Source: Caulobacter sp. BP25 (GTDB lineage Bacteria; Pseudomonadota; Alphaproteobacteria; Caulobacterales; Caulobacteraceae). From it: a stretch of 64,000 bases of DNA. The DNA is taken from the NCBI RefSeq assembly GCF_002737755.1, contig NZ_PEGH01000003.1:18082-82081 (forward strand), in the 5' to 3' direction. Both the position numbers and the translations under genes were made by a program. The notes beneath the pieces are model-generated. The model had not been told where the DNA came from, did not search any database, and saw nothing but the letters and a program-made list of their open reading frames with translations. Position 1 is the first letter of the stretch, and each line of letters starts with the position of its first letter. Shown piece after piece: positions 54,940 through 64,000 of this stretch.

Positions 54940-56324
54940 CTACTCTTCCTCTTCCGCCCGAGCGCCTGCGACACCCAGAGACTTTAGCTTGCGGTGCAGG
55001 GCCGAACGCTCCATGCCGATGAAGTTGGCCGTACGCGAGATGTTGCCGCCAAACCGCAGAATCTGGGCGTTCAGGTACTCACGCTCGAACAGCTCGCGAG
55101 CTTCGCGCAGAGGCAAGGCAATGATCCGCTCGGCGCCGATAGCGCCCGCGTTGCCAGCGCTGGGCTGGTCCCCGCCCGACAGCATCTCGGCGGTAATTAC
55201 GTCGCCCGGCTCGCCAGACGCGAGGATCAGCATGCGTTCGACATTGTTGCGAAGCTGCCGGACGTTGCCTGGCCAAGTCTGCACCTGGAGCGTGGCCAGG
55301 GCGTCTTCGCCCAGGCGGCGGCGCTGAAGACCGGTGGCTTCACTGATCCGCTCGATAAAGAAGTTGATCAGCTCGGGGATGTCCTCGCGCCGCTCAGCCA
55401 AGCCTGGAACCCGCACAGGTACGACGTTCAGACGGTGGAACAGATCCTCACGGAACCGACCGCCGGCGATTTCGTCGCGCAAATCCCGCGATGTGGAAGA
55501 AATCACTCGGACATCGACCTGCACATCATTGTCGCCGCCCACGCGGCGGAACCGCTGCTCGACCAGCACTCGCAGGATTCGGCCTTGCGTCTCCCGCGGC
55601 ATGTCGGCGACCTCATCGAGGTACAACGTGCCGCCATGCGCGCGTTCGAACACCCCGATCTTTCGGGGCCGACCGCCCTCCCCTTCCTCGCCAAACAGCT
55701 CGACGTCGAGACGCTCGGGCGCCATGCCCGCAGCGCTGACCGCGACGAACTCCTGACGAGCACGGGTGCTGGCGCCGTGGATCAAGCGCGCGACCAGTTC
55801 CTTGCCGGCGCCTGGCGGGCCGGATACCAGTACGCGGCTGTTGGCCGGAGCCACCTTCAGGATCAGCTGCCGCAGAGCCTGCGCCGGCGCGGATTTGCCG
55901 ATCAAGCCATCCGGCGCCAGCGTCTGGGTACGGAGCCGGCGGTTCTCCCTGCGCAGGCCCGCTGCTTCCAGCGATCGACCACTAGCAGCAACCGATCGGA
56001 CTTGAACGGCTTCTCCAGGAACTCGTAGGCGCCACGCTTGATGGCGCTGACGGCGGTCTCGATGTTGCCGTGACCCGAGATCATGATCACCGGCAGATCC
56101 GCGTCCAGGGCCTTGACCATGTCGAGCAACTCAAGCCCGTCCATGCCGCCGCCTTGCATCCAGATGTCCAAGATCAGCAGGGCAGGCTTGCGCGCGCGGA
56201 TCGCGGCAAGCGCCTGATCAGAGTCGGCGGCCGTGCGGACGGCGTAGCCTTCATCCTCAAGGATCCCGGCCACCAATTCGCGGATGTCGGCTTCGTCATC
56301 CACCACCAGAACGTCGGCGCTCAT
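54940..56324 (-). pseudogene. ntrX: NtrX response regulator, interrupted by a one-base frameshift
   Basis: NtrX is the regulator paired with NtrY in nitrogen and envelope control. The receiver domain (55902-56324) has VVDDEADIRE, the phospho-aspartate in LLILDIWMQ and the lysine of EKPFKSD. The AAA+ domain and a Fis-type helix-turn-helix (ISRTANFIGMERSALHRKL) continue in another frame from 55905 to 54940. Similarity crosses smoothly if one base is added near 55972, giving VVDR-LEAAGLRRENRR. The AAA+ GAFTGA loop is replaced (ELFGEEGEGGRPRKIG). NtrX is important in relatives, so sequence error is likely. Confidence 0.85.
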
Positions 56325-58567
56325 ATCATCTCCTCAACGCCACTTTGGGCCGCAGCGGGCAGACGCGCGGTCGTCGGAAACTTCAGGATTACACGAGCGC
56401 CAGGCGGCTCGCGCGCATCGGTGAGGACCAGGCTGCCGCCGTGGTCCTCCATGATCCGCTTGACGATGGCCAGGCCAAGGCCGGTGCCCTTCTCGCGGGT
56501 CGTCACATACGGCTCGGTCAGACGATCGCGGTCCTTTGCGGGAAGACCGACGCCGTTATCCTCGACCGTCACACACAGGTCCTCTCCGTCAGCGACCAAG
56601 GTCGCGGTGATCCGTCCTGACGGATCGTGTTCGACAAGACGTCTCGCGCCGACCGCCTCGCCGGCGTTCTTGAGGATATTGGTCAACGCCTGACCGATCA
56701 TGCGTTCATCGCACGTCACCCAGATATCGCCGCCACCGAGCTCTTCCAACTTCACCTCGATCTCGGCGTCCTGGAAGCGCTGCGCGAAGACGGCCTGGCG
56801 CAGCATCTCGGTCAGGTTGGCTGGCGCGAAACGAGGCGCGGGCATGCGTGCGAAAGACGAGAACTCGTCGACCATGCGGCCGATATCGCCAACCTGCCGT
56901 ATGATCGTATCAGTACAGCGATCGAAGGTCTCCAGATCGCTGGCGATCTCCTTGCGATACTTTCGGCGCAGGCGCTCTGCGGACAGCTGGATCGGCGTCA
57001 GCGGGTTCTTGATCTCGTGGGCGATCCGTCGCGCCACGTCCTTCCAAGCCGCGTTTCGCTGGGCCGCGACAAGGCGCGTGATATCATCGAAGGTGAGGAC
57101 CAATCCAGCGGCCACATGGCCCGCAGCCCGAACGCGAAGGCGACGTGTTTCGCCCTCGCGCATGATGTCGACCTCAACGTCCGTATCCGGCCGGCTCTCT
57201 TGCAGCGCCTCCATGACGACCGCGAACTCCGGCGCAAGCTCTATCAGGTCGACGCCCAGCGCATCATCGGGCAGGCCTAACAAGGCGGTGGCGCGGCGAT
57301 TGACGGCCGAGACCCTGCCCAGCTCGTCCAGACTGACGACGCCCGCGCTGACGCCGGAGAGCACTGTCTCGATGAATTGCCGACGGCTCTCGGCGTCGAG
57401 ACTGGCCGCCTTCAGAGCCGCCTGCTGCAGCTGCAACTCACTGGTCATCATGTTGAAGGCGTTTGACAGCGCGCGGATTTCTTCAGGACCGGAACCTGCT
57501 CCCACCCGTGCGTCCAGGTCGCCGCTGGAGACGCGTCCCGCCGCCTCAACCAGGTCGGCGACCGGGCCGGCGATCGAGTTTGCGGCGGCGATGCCGACCC
57601 AAATCGCCGCGACCAGGACGAGCAGCGCGGTTTCCAGATAGCTGAGGGCGAAGATCGCCTGGATTCGCCCCCGGCTCCGCTCGGCGTCGCGATACGACAA
57701 GAGAGCGTCCTGGGTCTCGATCAGGTGACTCAGAATGCCCTGTTCGATCGGCCGCACCACGTACAGATAGCCGTCGGGAAACGCTCTCAGCTTGTAGAGC
57801 GCTCGAAAAAGGTCGTTTGAGACAAAGCGCTGGGCGCTGACCTCGCCACTGTCGGTGGCCTGATAGCTGGATGGAGGTGGGGCCAAGAACGGCGGCGCAG
57901 CGGCTGTCTCGGCGCGCGCCAAGATACGACCGTCGCGGTCCAGCACGTAAGCGGCCGAGAAGCCATTGTCCTCCATCACGCCCGCCAGAAAGTGACCGAA
58001 CGCCACCGGCGACTGAGACATCGCCGGCGCTGCCCGGTTCAGATCCGCAGCCATCGGAGCGATGTGCTCCGATATGTAGTTCTTCTGCTGCTCAACGTAC
58101 GAGTTGGCGACCTTGGCCGAATTGCCGACCACGGTCTGGACTTTCTGGCTGAACCAGCCATCCACGCCCCGATTGACCAGCACGCCAAAAAACAGCGCCA
58201 CGATGACCGCTGGCGCCACGGCGGCGAGTGAGAAAAGGCCGACGAAACGCAAATGCAGCCGGGCGCCCTCGTCGCTGGCGCGGGCGTCGATCAAATCATA
58301 GAGGCGCAGGCCAACGATAGTGGCCACACCAAGGATCAGGACGAGATTGAAGCCCAGAACGATGAGAATCACCGTGCTGGCTGTGCTGATCGAGTCGGTC
58401 TTGGGCGGAGAAGACGCAAGGGCGACGCCGGCGACGGTCAGCAGGACCGCCAGCACATAGCCACCCGAAACCAGATAGCGCGACCGCAAAAGCTCACGCC
58501 ACCAGGCCCGGCTGAACCGGGTCGGCGGGGCTTCCGATCCCGTCGCGTAAGCCACTGAAGCCATCAC
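56321..58567 (-). CDS. ntrY: NtrY, membrane sensor histidine kinase
   Basis: A 748-residue kinase. Three N-terminal helices and a fourth near residue 310 frame a periplasmic region of about 150 residues. A HAMP domain (about 335-385), a PAS domain (about 400-500), and HisKA with the H-box [19 protein letters not shown] follow. The HATPase domain has an N-box (LTNILKNAGEA) and G-box (GTGLGLAIVKRIM). It phosphorylates NtrX. The stop overlaps the ntrX start (ATGA). Confidence 0.95.
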   Translation of the reverse strand: MMASVAYATGSEAPPTRFSRAWWRELLRSRYLVSGGYVLAVLLTVAGVALASSPPKTDSISTASTVILIVLGFNLVLILGVATIVGLRLYDLIDARASDEGARLHLRFVGLFSLAAVAPAVIVALFFGVLVNRGVDGWFSQKVQTVVGNSAKVANSYVEQQKNYISEHIAPMAADLNRAAPAMSQSPVAFGHFLAGVMEDNGFSAAYVLDRDGRILARAETAAAPPFLAPPPSSYQATDSGEVSAQRFVSNDLFRALYKLRAFPDGYLYVVRPIEQGILSHLIETQDALLSYRDAERSRGRIQAIFALSYLETALLVLVAAIWVGIAAANSIAGPVADLVEAAGRVSSGDLDARVGAGSGPEEIRALSNAFNMMTSELQLQQAALKAASLDAESRRQFIETVLSGVSAGVVSLDELGRVSAVNRRATALLGLPDDALGVDLIELAPEFAVVMEALQESRPDTDVEVDIMREGETRRLRVRAAGHVAAGLVLTFDDITRLVAAQRNAAWKDVARRIAHEIKNPLTPIQLSAERLRRKYRKEIASDLETFDRCTDTIIRQVGDIGRMVDEFSSFARMPAPRFAPANLTEMLRQAVFAQRFQDAEIEVKLEELGGGDIWVTCDERMIGQALTNILKNAGEAVGARRLVEHDPSGRITATLVADGEDLCVTVEDNGVGLPAKDRDRLTEPYVTTREKGTGLGLAIVKRIMEDHGGSLVLTDAREPPGARVILKFPTTARLPAAAQSGVEEMI

Positions 58568-58626
58568 CCTGATTTTAAGGGGGTGTGCCCTGAATTCAAC
58601 AGCTATGTGCTAGGAATGCTTCAGGC

Positions 58627-60054
58627 CTAGCGACGACCTCGGGTCATTTCCACGCCAAGATCCTGAATTTTCTTGCGCAGGGTATTGCGGTTGAGTCCCA
58701 GGATTTCGGCCGCGCGCACCTGATTGCCCCGCGTGGCCGACAGGGTCAGCTGGATCAGCGGCCGCTCGATTTCCTGCAGCACTCGGTCGTATAGCCCAGG
58801 CGGCGGCACCCCATCAGGCTGATCTGCGAAGTGCGAAGCCAGGTGCCGCTCGACTAAGGTCGAAAGCGTGACAGGCCCTTCCTCGGACCGCACTGCGGGC
58901 GTGTGGTCCTGGAGCTCGCGATCGACGATACGTGCGGTAATCAGCTCCTCGGCGTAGAGGGCGCACATGCGGCGCATCAGATTCTCAAGCTCGCGCACGT
59001 TGCCGGGCCACGGATAGCTCTTCAGTCTGTCCAACGCGCTCTGGTCGATTGTCTTAGCGGGAAGACCTTCCCGCGCCGCACGCAACAGGAAGGTTCGCGC
59101 CAGATCCGGAATGTCCTCGGCGCGGTCGCGTAGCGGCGGCAAGCGAACCGGCGCCACGTTGAGGCGGAAGAACAGGTCCTCGCGGAACAGGCCCTGCTGG
59201 ATCAGACCCCGCAGATCGCGGTTTGTCGCGGCGATGATCCGCACGTTTGGTCGGCGACCGGTCTTGGGGTTGATCACCGGTTCGGTGCCGTCGATCACGC
59301 GCAGCAGACGGGTTTGAGCGTCGAGCGGCATGTCCCCGATCTCGTCCAGGAACAGGGTCCCGCCATCAGCCTCGACCAGGCGGCCATTGTCGCCCTCGCC
59401 CCGTCCGAACAGCTCAACTTCGACCCGCTCGCGCGGCACGGCGGCGAGATTCAGGACAACGAACTTTCCGTCGCGCCGGCGTCCCAGCTCATGCAGCGCC
59501 CGGGCCACCAGCTCTTTACCGGTGCCGCTCTCACCCAGGATCAGGACCGTTAGGTCTGCGCCAACGAGGCGAGCGATCGTGCGATAGACCTCCTGCATCG
59601 GCGCCGAGCGACCAATTAGCGGCAGGCGCTCATCACGCATGGCGCGCGCCTGAGCCTTGGACGCTTCCGTATCCGCCGGTCGCGACAGGGCTCGCCGAGC
59701 GGCGGCCGTTACGTCGTCGAGATCGAAGGGCTTGGAGACATACTCGAACGCTCCTGCGTCCGCCGCGTTGACCGCGGTAAGCAGGGTATTCTGCGCGCTC
59801 ATCACGATGATCGGCAGCTTCGGACGTTCCTTGCGGATGCGCGGCAATACGTCGAAGACGTTCTCGTCGGGCATCATCACGTCGGTGACGACAAGGTCGC
59901 CCTCGCCGTCGGTGACCCACTTGAGTAGCGTGGTGGCGTTGCCGGTGGCGCGCACTTGGTAGCCCAGCCGCGTGAAGGCTTGGCTGAGCACCAGGCGGAC
60001 CGAGCTGTCGTCGTCGGCGATCAGGATCTTCTTGCTCGCGGCGTTCATACTCAC
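58627..60054 (-). CDS. ntrC: NtrC response regulator without the GAFTGA loop
   Basis: A 475-residue nitrogen regulator with an N-terminal receiver ([12 protein letters not shown], phospho-aspartate in VVTDVMMPD), an AAA+ domain (Walker A GESGTGKE, Walker [13 protein letters not shown]) and a C-terminal Fis-type helix-turn-helix ([20 protein letters not shown]). The ELFG segment normally continues to GAFTGA, the sigma-54 contact; here it reads [16 protein letters not shown]. The protein probably does not activate sigma-54 promoters in the classic way. To my knowledge this has been noted for Caulobacter NtrC. Confidence 0.94.
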   Translation of the reverse strand: MSMNAASKKILIADDDSSVRLVLSQAFTRLGYQVRATGNATTLLKWVTDGEGDLVVTDVMMPDENVFDVLPRIRKERPKLPIIVMSAQNTLLTAVNAADAGAFEYVSKPFDLDDVTAAARRALSRPADTEASKAQARAMRDERLPLIGRSAPMQEVYRTIARLVGADLTVLILGESGTGKELVARALHELGRRRDGKFVVLNLAAVPRERVEVELFGRGEGDNGRLVEADGGTLFLDEIGDMPLDAQTRLLRVIDGTEPVINPKTGRRPNVRIIAATNRDLRGLIQQGLFREDLFFRLNVAPVRLPPLRDRAEDIPDLARTFLLRAAREGLPAKTIDQSALDRLKSYPWPGNVRELENLMRRMCALYAEELITARIVDRELQDHTPAVRSEEGPVTLSTLVERHLASHFADQPDGVPPPGLYDRVLQEIERPLIQLTLSATRGNQVRAAEILGLNRNTLRKKIQDLGVEMTRGRR

Positions 60055-61181
60055 GCGTCTCCGGAAACAGTATCGGCAGCGCCATTTTGAGGCGCGATGG
60101 GCAGCAGCACGCGGAAAACGGTGCGGCCAGGCTCAGACTCGAAGTCGATCAGACCTCCGTGGGCGGTGACCAGCTTGGTCACAAGCGCAAGGCCAAGACC
60201 GGTGCCATTGGCCTTGGTGGTCACGAACGGCTGAAAGAGGTGATCGCGCAGGGTGGTCGGAACGCCAGGTCCGTTGTCGACAACCCGCACCTCGATCGGC
60301 GCTCCACTCGTAGACTTGCCGTCAGCACCGCGAACTCGGACGCCGGGTCTCCAGGCGGTGTGGATCGAGATCGCTCCTCGCCCGTCACCCCGCATGTGCG
60401 CCGCCTCGGCCGCGTTCTTGGTCAGGTTCAGGAAAATCTGGATCAGGTGGTCCTCATCGCCCCATACCGGAGGGAGCGAAGGATCGTAGCTCTCCTTGAG
60501 CTGCAAGCCGTCGGCGACCCCATTCGCGACCAGGGCTCGGACGCGGTCCAGAACCTGGTGGATATTGACCGGTTCGCGCGGTGTCGGAGCGTCATCCGAA
60601 AACGCTTCCATGCGATCGACCAGACGGCGGATGCGGTCGGTCTCGTCGACGATAAGCTGCGCCAGCGGCTGGTCCACGGCGCTGGCGCCGGTCTTCAGCA
60701 GTTGCGCGGCGCCGCGGATACCCGCCAGCGGGTTCTTGATCTCGTGGGCAAGCATCTTGCCCAGGCCCACGACCGACCGGAGGCCCGCAGTGTCCGCTCC
60801 CCGATCAATACCCAAAACGCCTTTGACATGCAGCGTAAGCAGGACCGAGCCGTCGCCCAGCGGCGCCGCCGCGCCGTCCGCCTCGAAAGGCGGCTGTCCG
60901 AACAGGTTGACCTCGACACCGTGCTCGCGGACGAGCGCGCCTTCAGAGATGGCCCGGTCGAGCAACGAGACGAGCACCGAGCCCGGCGGCAAGGCAGCCC
61001 GGAAGCGTCCCCGCGCCAGAAGAGAAAGGCCGTGGCCAAACAGCGCCTCTGCCGCCTCATTGACAGCGACGAGGCCGCCCTCGCGATCCACCACGAGCGC
61101 GGGTTCGGGACTGAGATCGAAGGCCGCGGACTTCAAAGCGTCGGCGGCGACACCGCCCAATACGCGGGCTCGGTCGGTCAT
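60051..61181 (-). CDS. ntrB: NtrB, nitrogen-sensing histidine kinase
   Basis: A 376-residue soluble kinase/phosphatase of NtrC. It has an N-terminal PAS domain (about 20-130), HisKA with the H-box [19 protein letters not shown], and HATPase motifs ([28 protein letters not shown]). The ATG at 61181 overlaps the dusB stop (ATGA), and its stop overlaps the ntrC start region. A longer frame upstream is inside dusB. Activity in relatives follows PII and glutamine levels. Confidence 0.94.
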   Translation of the reverse strand: MTDRARVLGGVAADALKSAAFDLSPEPALVVDREGGLVAVNEAAEALFGHGLSLLARGRFRAALPPGSVLVSLLDRAISEGALVREHGVEVNLFGQPPFEADGAAAPLGDGSVLLTLHVKGVLGIDRGADTAGLRSVVGLGKMLAHEIKNPLAGIRGAAQLLKTGASAVDQPLAQLIVDETDRIRRLVDRMEAFSDDAPTPREPVNIHQVLDRVRALVANGVADGLQLKESYDPSLPPVWGDEDHLIQIFLNLTKNAAEAAHMRGDGRGAISIHTAWRPGVRVRGADGKSTSGAPIEVRVVDNGPGVPTTLRDHLFQPFVTTKANGTGLGLALVTKLVTAHGGLIDFESEPGRTVFRVLLPIAPQNGAADTVSGDA

Positions 61182-62185
61182 GCGGCTAATCTCCCGCCCG
61201 CCAGCCAGAGGTCGCGCAGAGCGGCCTCCACGGCGGCGGGATCCTCTAGGCGGCACAGGGTGGCGCGCGCGACGCGGCGCGCTTCGCTCGTCTCGGGCCA
61301 AGGCGCGGCCTCGATGTACGAAGCCAGGTGCTTGCGAAACATCTTCAGGCCCAGCCGTTCGCCATAGAATGACAGGCTGCGACGGAAGTGGGTGATCACG
61401 ATCGCCAGACGTTCCTCGGCGTCGGGCTCAACGAAGCCGCGCCCGTCCAAGGCGGCTTCGATCGCTCCAGCGATCCAGGGACGCCCATAGACGCCGCGCC
61501 CGATCATCACCCCATCAGCGCCGGATTGCTCAAGGGCCAGCCGAGCGCTCTCGCCATCGACGATGTCGCCATTAACTAGCACCGGCACTGACACGGCCTT
61601 CTTGACCCCGGCGACGGCGGACCAGTCAGCGACGCCCTTGTAGAACTGGTTACGCGTACGGCCATGGACAGTGATAGCTTTCGCGCCAACCGCTTCGGCG
61701 CGCGCGGCGATTTCCGGCGCGTTTCGGCTAGCATCATCCCAGCCAAGCCGCATCTTGACCGTCACCGGGACGTCTACCGCCTCAACGGCCGCCGCGACCA
61801 GGGCCTCGGCCAGGTCAGGCTCGCGCATCAGGGCCGAACCACAAGCCGCGCCGGCGGCGACCTCTTTGGCAGGGCATCCGAAATTCAGGTCAATGATCTC
61901 GGCGCCGGCCTCCGCGGCCATTCGCGCGCCTTGGGCCATGAAGTCGATATCGCGGCCGACCAGCTGGATCACGGTCAGCGGCAAGCCTTCGCCGACAGCC
62001 GCGCGGCGGACGACGTCGGGACGCCCCCTCGCGAACTCCGCGCTGGCCACCATCTCCGTCGCCACATAGGGCGCGCCGAGCGCCGTGGCCGTTTCTCTGA
62101 AGGGCAGGTCAGAGACCCCGGTCATAGGCGCAATCCACACCCGACCAGGGACGCTAATCCCGCCGACCTCGAGCTTGTTGCTCAT
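61178..62185 (-). CDS. dusB: tRNA-dihydrouridine synthase DusB (NifR3)
   Basis: A 335-residue FMN-dependent tRNA-modifying enzyme. Features are the TIM barrel with IAPMTGVSDLPFR, DLNFGCPAKEV with the catalytic cysteine (about residue 103), ITVHGRTRNQFYKG and MIGRGVYGRPW. The dusB-ntrBC linkage is standard in alphaproteobacteria and explains the old name nifR3. It is divergent from ispDF across a 99-bp promoter region. Confidence 0.95.
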   Translation of the reverse strand: MSNKLEVGGISVPGRVWIAPMTGVSDLPFRETATALGAPYVATEMVASAEFARGRPDVVRRAAVGEGLPLTVIQLVGRDIDFMAQGARMAAEAGAEIIDLNFGCPAKEVAAGAACGSALMREPDLAEALVAAAVEAVDVPVTVKMRLGWDDASRNAPEIAARAEAVGAKAITVHGRTRNQFYKGVADWSAVAGVKKAVSVPVLVNGDIVDGESARLALEQSGADGVMIGRGVYGRPWIAGAIEAALDGRGFVEPDAEERLAIVITHFRRSLSFYGERLGLKMFRKHLASYIEAAPWPETSEARRVARATLCRLEDPAAVEAALRDLWLAGGRLAA

Positions 62186-62284
62186 TTTCTGATCATCCCC
62201 GTAGCATTCTTTTTAGGCACATTGTGCGGCGCAGTAAAGCCCGGATCGACTGGACATAGGCCGTCGTCCGACTAAACAGCCCCT

Positions 62285-63427
62285 ATGACCTTCTCCGCCG
62301 TAATCGTCGCTGCTGGCTCGGGAACCCGGGCCGGACCAGGCCAGGCAAAGCAATGGCGTATGTTGGCCGGAAAACCCGTTTTGAGGTGGTCGGTCGAGGC
62401 TTTCCTCGCCGCTGGCGCGTCCGACGTCGTGATCGTGACGACGGAAGACGGCGAAGCGGCCCTACCAAGCGTTCTTCATGGACTTACGGATTGGCGATCG
62501 GCGCGTGGCGGCGCGACCCGGGCGCTCTCAGTCCAGGCCGGACTAGCCGCCCTCGCCCACCGACCGAGGGAGGAGCCGACGCTGATCCATGACGCGGCCC
62601 GCCCCCTGCTCAGCCAGAAAACAATTCACGACGTGCTCCAGGCGCTCAAGGACGCCGACGCCGCCCTGCCCGCCCTCCCCGTCGCCGACACCCTGAAGCG
62701 CGCCGAACCCGACCAGAACCCGGTGACGACCTCTCGTGCGAACCTATGGCGTGCTCAGACGCCCCAGGCCGCCCGCCGCCAGACCTTTGTCGACGCCTAT
62801 GCCGCCTGGCTAGGCGGCGAGCCCACCGACGATGTCCAGCTGATCGAGGCTGCTGGCGGACGCGTGGCGATCGCCCCGGGCGACCCGCTACTGATGAAAC
62901 TGACCTACCAGAGGATTTCGCCATGGCTGAACGTCTCGCCGGCGCCGCGCGCATCACCCGTGTCGGCCAGGGCTTTGACGCCCATCGCTGGGACCGGGCG
63001 AGGAAGTCTGGCTCTGCGGCGTCGCGATCAAGCACGATGAAACCCTGATCGCCATTCGGACGCCGACGCGGGCCTGCACGCCTGACCGACGCCATTCTTG
63101 GCGCGATCGGCGAAGGCGACATCGGAGATCACTTCCGCCGACCGATCCCAAGTGGAAAGGCGCGGCGTCGGACCAGTTCCTGAAGCACGCCGCCGAGCTC
63201 GTGACCGCCAAGGGCGGCGCGCTGGTCAATGTCGACGTGACGCTGATCTGCGAGCGTCCCAAGATCAAACCCCATCGCCAAGCATGCGCGAACGACTGGC
63301 GGAAATCCTGGACCTCCCGGTCGACCGGGTCAGCGTCAAGGCAACCACGACCGAGAAGATGGGCTTCACCGGGCGCGGCGAGGGCCTGGCCGCCTCCGCC
63401 GTCGTATCGGTCGAGACTCCGGCCTGA
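62285..63427 (+). pseudogene. ispDF: IspDF fusion enzyme of isoprenoid synthesis, broken by several one-base deletions
   Basis: A fusion of IspD (MEP cytidylyltransferase) and IspF (MECDP synthase). The IspD part is intact to about 62916 (IVAAGSGTRAGPGQAKQWR, LIHDAARPL, TPQAARR). The IspF part can be followed only by changing frame: RVGQGFDAHRW, then [38 protein letters not shown] and [10 protein letters not shown]. About six missing bases (near 62917, 62990, 63049, 63080, 63138, 63280) restore a normal protein. IspDF is essential in such organisms, so these are best read as sequence errors. Confidence 0.8.
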
Positions 63428-63463
63428 ACAGGTTAGGCTAACGGCGCGAAGACGGAGACTTGC

Positions 63464-63946
63464 ATGTTCCCGCTGGAAATTGGACCCTGGCCCGCCTGCT
63501 GATAGACGAGGCGCGTGGCCGTCCTTGCGCATCGTCACGGCGGAAAGCTGCACCGGTGGTTCGTCGCGGGAGCCGTCTGCGCGATCCCGGAGCTTCCGAC
63601 GTCTTCGATCGAGGCTTTGTTACCTATACCAATCGCGCCAAGTCCGAGATGCTGGGGTTCCTGGCGACCTGATCGCCGACATGGCGCGGTCTCAGAGCCG
63701 TGGCCCGCATGATGGCCGAAGGCGCGCGTTCGCGAGAGCAACGGCATGTGGCGTCGCGATCACCGCGTCGCTGGTCCTGGCGGCGGCACGCCGCTGAAAC
63801 CTGTTGGCACAGTCCATTTCGCCGTGGCTCGCGCCAATCGCTCGGTCATCCATCGCCACGAACGGTTCCTGGGCGACACGCGAGAGGCTGTGCAGCTTGC
63901 GGCGATCGTCACAGCGCTGGAAATGCTGCGCGAGGCGGTGGGCTAG
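63464..63946 (+). pseudogene. pncC: PncC/CinA-type nicotinamide-nucleotide amidohydrolase, broken by several indels
   Basis: The CinA C-terminal-domain family deamidates nicotinamide mononucleotide. In shifting frames one can read LLIDEAR, RIVTAESCTGG, GRGFVTYTNRAKSEMLG, VARMMAEGA and finally FLGDTREAVQLAAIVTALEML to a TAG at 63944. The frame changes at several places, each fixed by one added base. Restored length would be about 165 residues, normal for stand-alone PncC. Sequence error is the likeliest cause. Confidence 0.7.
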
Positions 63947-63993
63947 AGCGTGACGCCGAAAGTGGAACCGGTTTCGGCACGGGTCACGCTCTA
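63944..63993. repeat. 50-base palindromic element after pncC
   Basis: TAGAGCGTGAC (63944-63954) and GTCACGCTCTA (63983-63993) are exact reverse complements around a core with a second short inverted part (CCGAAA...TTTCGG). It begins within the pncC stop codon. It matches the style of widespread alphaproteobacterial intergenic palindromes and may serve as a terminator hairpin. Confidence 0.6.
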
Positions 63994-64000
63994 AGTGTTT

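Noticed and set aside
60087..61367. A 426-codon open frame antisense to ntrB
   Set aside because: Shadow frame; ntrB motifs on the other strand are unequivocal.
1..64000. CRISPR arrays, tRNA and rRNA genes, prophage or transposase genes
   Set aside because: I looked for regular spaced repeats, tRNA cloverleaf signatures and phage or transposase proteins and found none that I could support.

Overview
The window is high-GC, densely packed alphaproteobacterial chromosome. Caulobacter or a very close relative is the best fit. The evidence is the dusB-ntrB-ntrC-ntrY-ntrX-dat-hfq-hflX order, TonB-dependent receptors of the Xanthomonas/Caulobacter type, ispDF fused next to dusB, and an NtrC without GAFTGA. 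I see no rRNA, tRNA, CRISPR array, prophage or intact insertion sequence.

Layout. (1) 1-6238, minus strand: kdp high-affinity K+ uptake operon, in transcription order a 27-codon membrane peptide ORF, kdpF, kdpA, kdpB, kdpC and the 5' part of kdpD, which runs off the left edge. (2) 6362-7300: remnant of an iron-uptake cassette (DUF3325 gene plus the 3' stump of a PepSY-type gene) ending abruptly in a repeat-bearing non-coding stretch. (3) 7311-21409, plus strand: complete nitrate assimilation locus. An ANTAR-type RNA leader precedes an outer-membrane channel and nrtABC, followed by nasT-nasS, an MFS nitrate carrier, nirBD, nasA and cobA for siroheme. NasS senses nitrate, NasT is the RNA-binding antiterminator, and the leader is its likely target. 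(4) 21839-26361: AraC regulator divergent from a TonB receptor-PepSY-small membrane protein iron-uptake operon, with a Fur-like palindrome between them.

(5) 26600-38045: a TonB receptor of the 1000-residue class divergent from four tandem flavin-dependent halogenase-family genes, followed by a LacI and a GntR/FadR regulator. One halogenase copy has lost the catalytic residues and one is frameshifted. (6) 38279-49397: cobalamin uptake and late-stage assembly. A cobalamin riboswitch leads a ten-gene minus-strand operon (btuB, cobC, btuF, btuC, btuD, cobD, cobQ, cobT, cobS and a CX5R phosphatase), with cobU divergent. (7) 49398-50140: repeat-rich spacer. (8) 50141-52328: sugar-type MFS carrier and mazG.

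(9) 52325-62185, minus strand: hflX, hfq, D-amino-acid aminotransferase, ntrX, ntrY, ntrC, ntrB and dusB, the nitrogen-control cluster that fits functionally with region 3. (10) 62285-63946: ispDF and a pncC/cinA-like gene, both riddled with single-base frameshifts.

Single-base deletions in conserved genes (ntrX, a halogenase, ispDF, pncC), dense in the last 1.1 kb, suggest sequence error rather than biological decay for at least part of them. Many neighbouring genes overlap by ATGA or GTGA, so translational coupling is the rule here.
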